This document shows, one piece after another, positions 6,130 to 6,777 of a stretch of DNA of 6,777 nt. The translations under genes were made by a program, and so were the position numbers. The DNA comes from Akkermansia muciniphila (GTDB lineage: Bacteria; Verrucomicrobiota; Verrucomicrobiia; Limisphaerales; UBA9464), in NCBI GenBank assembly GCA_945873715.1, contig CAMCFL010000177.1:1-6777 (forward strand), given 5' to 3'. Within the stretch, counting starts at the first letter, position 1. Each line of letters opens with the position of its first letter. The notes under the pieces were generated by a model. That model saw only the letters and a list, made by a program, of their open reading frames with translations, was not told where the DNA came from and did not search any database.

Positions 6130-6705
6130 TCACTCCACCGGGTTCTCCATGAAGGCGTAGCAGAGAAGGTGCAGGACGTGCATCTGGACGTCTTCCACCC
6201 GGCCGTAGTGCGTATCGTCCACCACCACCGCCTGCTCGGCCAACTCCGCCATCCGCCCCCGTTTCGCCCCCACCAGGGCGATCGTGCGGAGGCCATTCTC
6301 CTTGGCCCACTCGTGCGACTTCACCAGGTTCGGCGAATTGCCGCTGACACTCACCCCGATGAACACGTCGCCGGGGCGGGCGTAGTTGGCCAACTGCCGC
6401 ACGAAGATCTGGTCGTAGGCATAGTCGTTGCCCAGGGCGGTGATCCACGAGGTGTTGTCGGTCAGGGAAAGGACGCGGAAACGGCGGGACAACTTGTCCG
6501 ACGCTCCCTTGCCCAGATCGACGGCGAAGTGGGAGGAGTTGGCGGCGCTGCCGCCGTTGCCGGCCACGAAAATCTGGCGGTCGGCGGCATGTGCCACCCG
6601 CAGGGTCTCGATCAATCCGGCCAGTTGCGCGGGTTGGAGCGAATCGACCGCCCGCTTCTGAGCCGCAAGATAACCTTCAATCCATTGCTGCATGAGGGTG
6701 AACAT
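6130..6705 (-). CDS. SIS-domain phosphosugar isomerase, GmhA-like
   Basis: The 191-residue product has the length and motif order of the GmhA/DiaA group: a short N-terminal helix region, phosphate-binding GNGGSAANSSHFAVDL (49-64), the conserved GND (92-94), SGNSPN (121-126), and a C-terminal helix with EDVQMHVLHLLC (171-182). GmhA converts sedoheptulose 7-phosphate to a heptose phosphate, the first step of lipopolysaccharide heptose synthesis; DiaA is a related non-enzymatic replication regulator. Compared with E. coli GmhA as I recall it, ligands H61 and H180 are kept (H59, H179), but E65 is D63 and Q172 is E171. A related isomerase of another sugar phosphate is therefore possible. ATG at 6705 fits the family N-terminus; an in-frame ATG at 6768 would add 21 non-conserved residues, and ATG at 6693 would remove four. 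It is the most upstream gene seen and lies 226 bp before uvrC. Confidence 0.88.
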   Translation of the reverse strand: MFTLMQQWIEGYLAAQKRAVDSLQPAQLAGLIETLRVAHAADRQIFVAGNGGSAANSSHFAVDLGKGASDKLSRRFRVLSLTDNTSWITALGNDYAYDQIFVRQLANYARPGDVFIGVSVSGNSPNLVKSHEWAKENGLRTIALVGAKRGRMAELAEQAVVVDDTHYGRVEDVQMHVLHLLCYAFMENPVE

Positions 6706-6777
6706 GGCTGATCCCAGGCCCAAGGTCGAGCCTGCCCAATGGGGGGCGCATCTTGAGTTTGTTGTCACGACTGCAGG
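6706..6777. other. Upstream region of the isomerase gene at the window edge
   Basis: These 72 bases precede the chosen isomerase start. I see only a weak ribosome-site-like GGGA about 8 bases before the ATG and no clear promoter hexamers. They may belong to the isomerase leader or, if the ATG at 6768 is used, partly to its coding region. Confidence 0.35.

Noticed and set aside
6110..6130. G/C runs just after the isomerase stop as a terminator
   Set aside because: The stem is only about 4 bp (GGGG-CAG-CCCC) and no T-run follows on the minus strand.

Overview
This window is most likely a chromosomal stretch of a high-GC environmental bacterium, and my best guess is a member of the Verrucomicrobiota or a close relative in the PVC group. 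That guess rests on three things: a secreted protein combining RCC1-type repeats, thrombospondin type 3 repeats and an Ig-like segment; purine/pyrimidine-biased short repeats in the spacers; and the general sequence character of the kinase and UvrC. There is no rRNA, tRNA, integrase, transposase or CRISPR array to place it more firmly.

All four recognisable genes lie on the minus strand. In transcription order (right to left) they are: a GmhA-like SIS-domain phosphosugar isomerase (6130-6705); a 226-bp spacer holding a 169-bp element with perfect 16-bp inverted termini; uvrC (4317-5903); a 166-bp spacer with a 9-bp inverted repeat and a weak hairpin; a PfkB-family sugar kinase (3095-4150); a 430-bp spacer with short-tandem-repeat arms around a GC palindrome; and a long secreted RCC1-repeat protein (start at 2664, C-terminus beyond base 1). 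The spacers are all over 150 bp, so these look like separate transcription units or a loosely coupled string rather than one tight operon.

The isomerase and kinase could both act on sugar phosphates, but nothing in the sequence fixes either substrate. UvrC is the nucleotide-excision-repair nuclease and is functionally unrelated to them. The RCC1 protein is predicted to be exported and to carry two seven-unit beta-propellers joined by a calcium-binding type linker.

The most interesting points are the near-exact 39-residue periodicity of the twin propellers, a UvrC that lacks roughly 110 residues of the usual mid-region while keeping every catalytic residue, conservative changes at metal- and ion-site residues of the isomerase and kinase, and two intergenic elements of similar build. 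I see no clear undescribed multi-gene system. Very long plus-strand open frames exist opposite the genes, but they are explained as codon-aligned antisense shadows.
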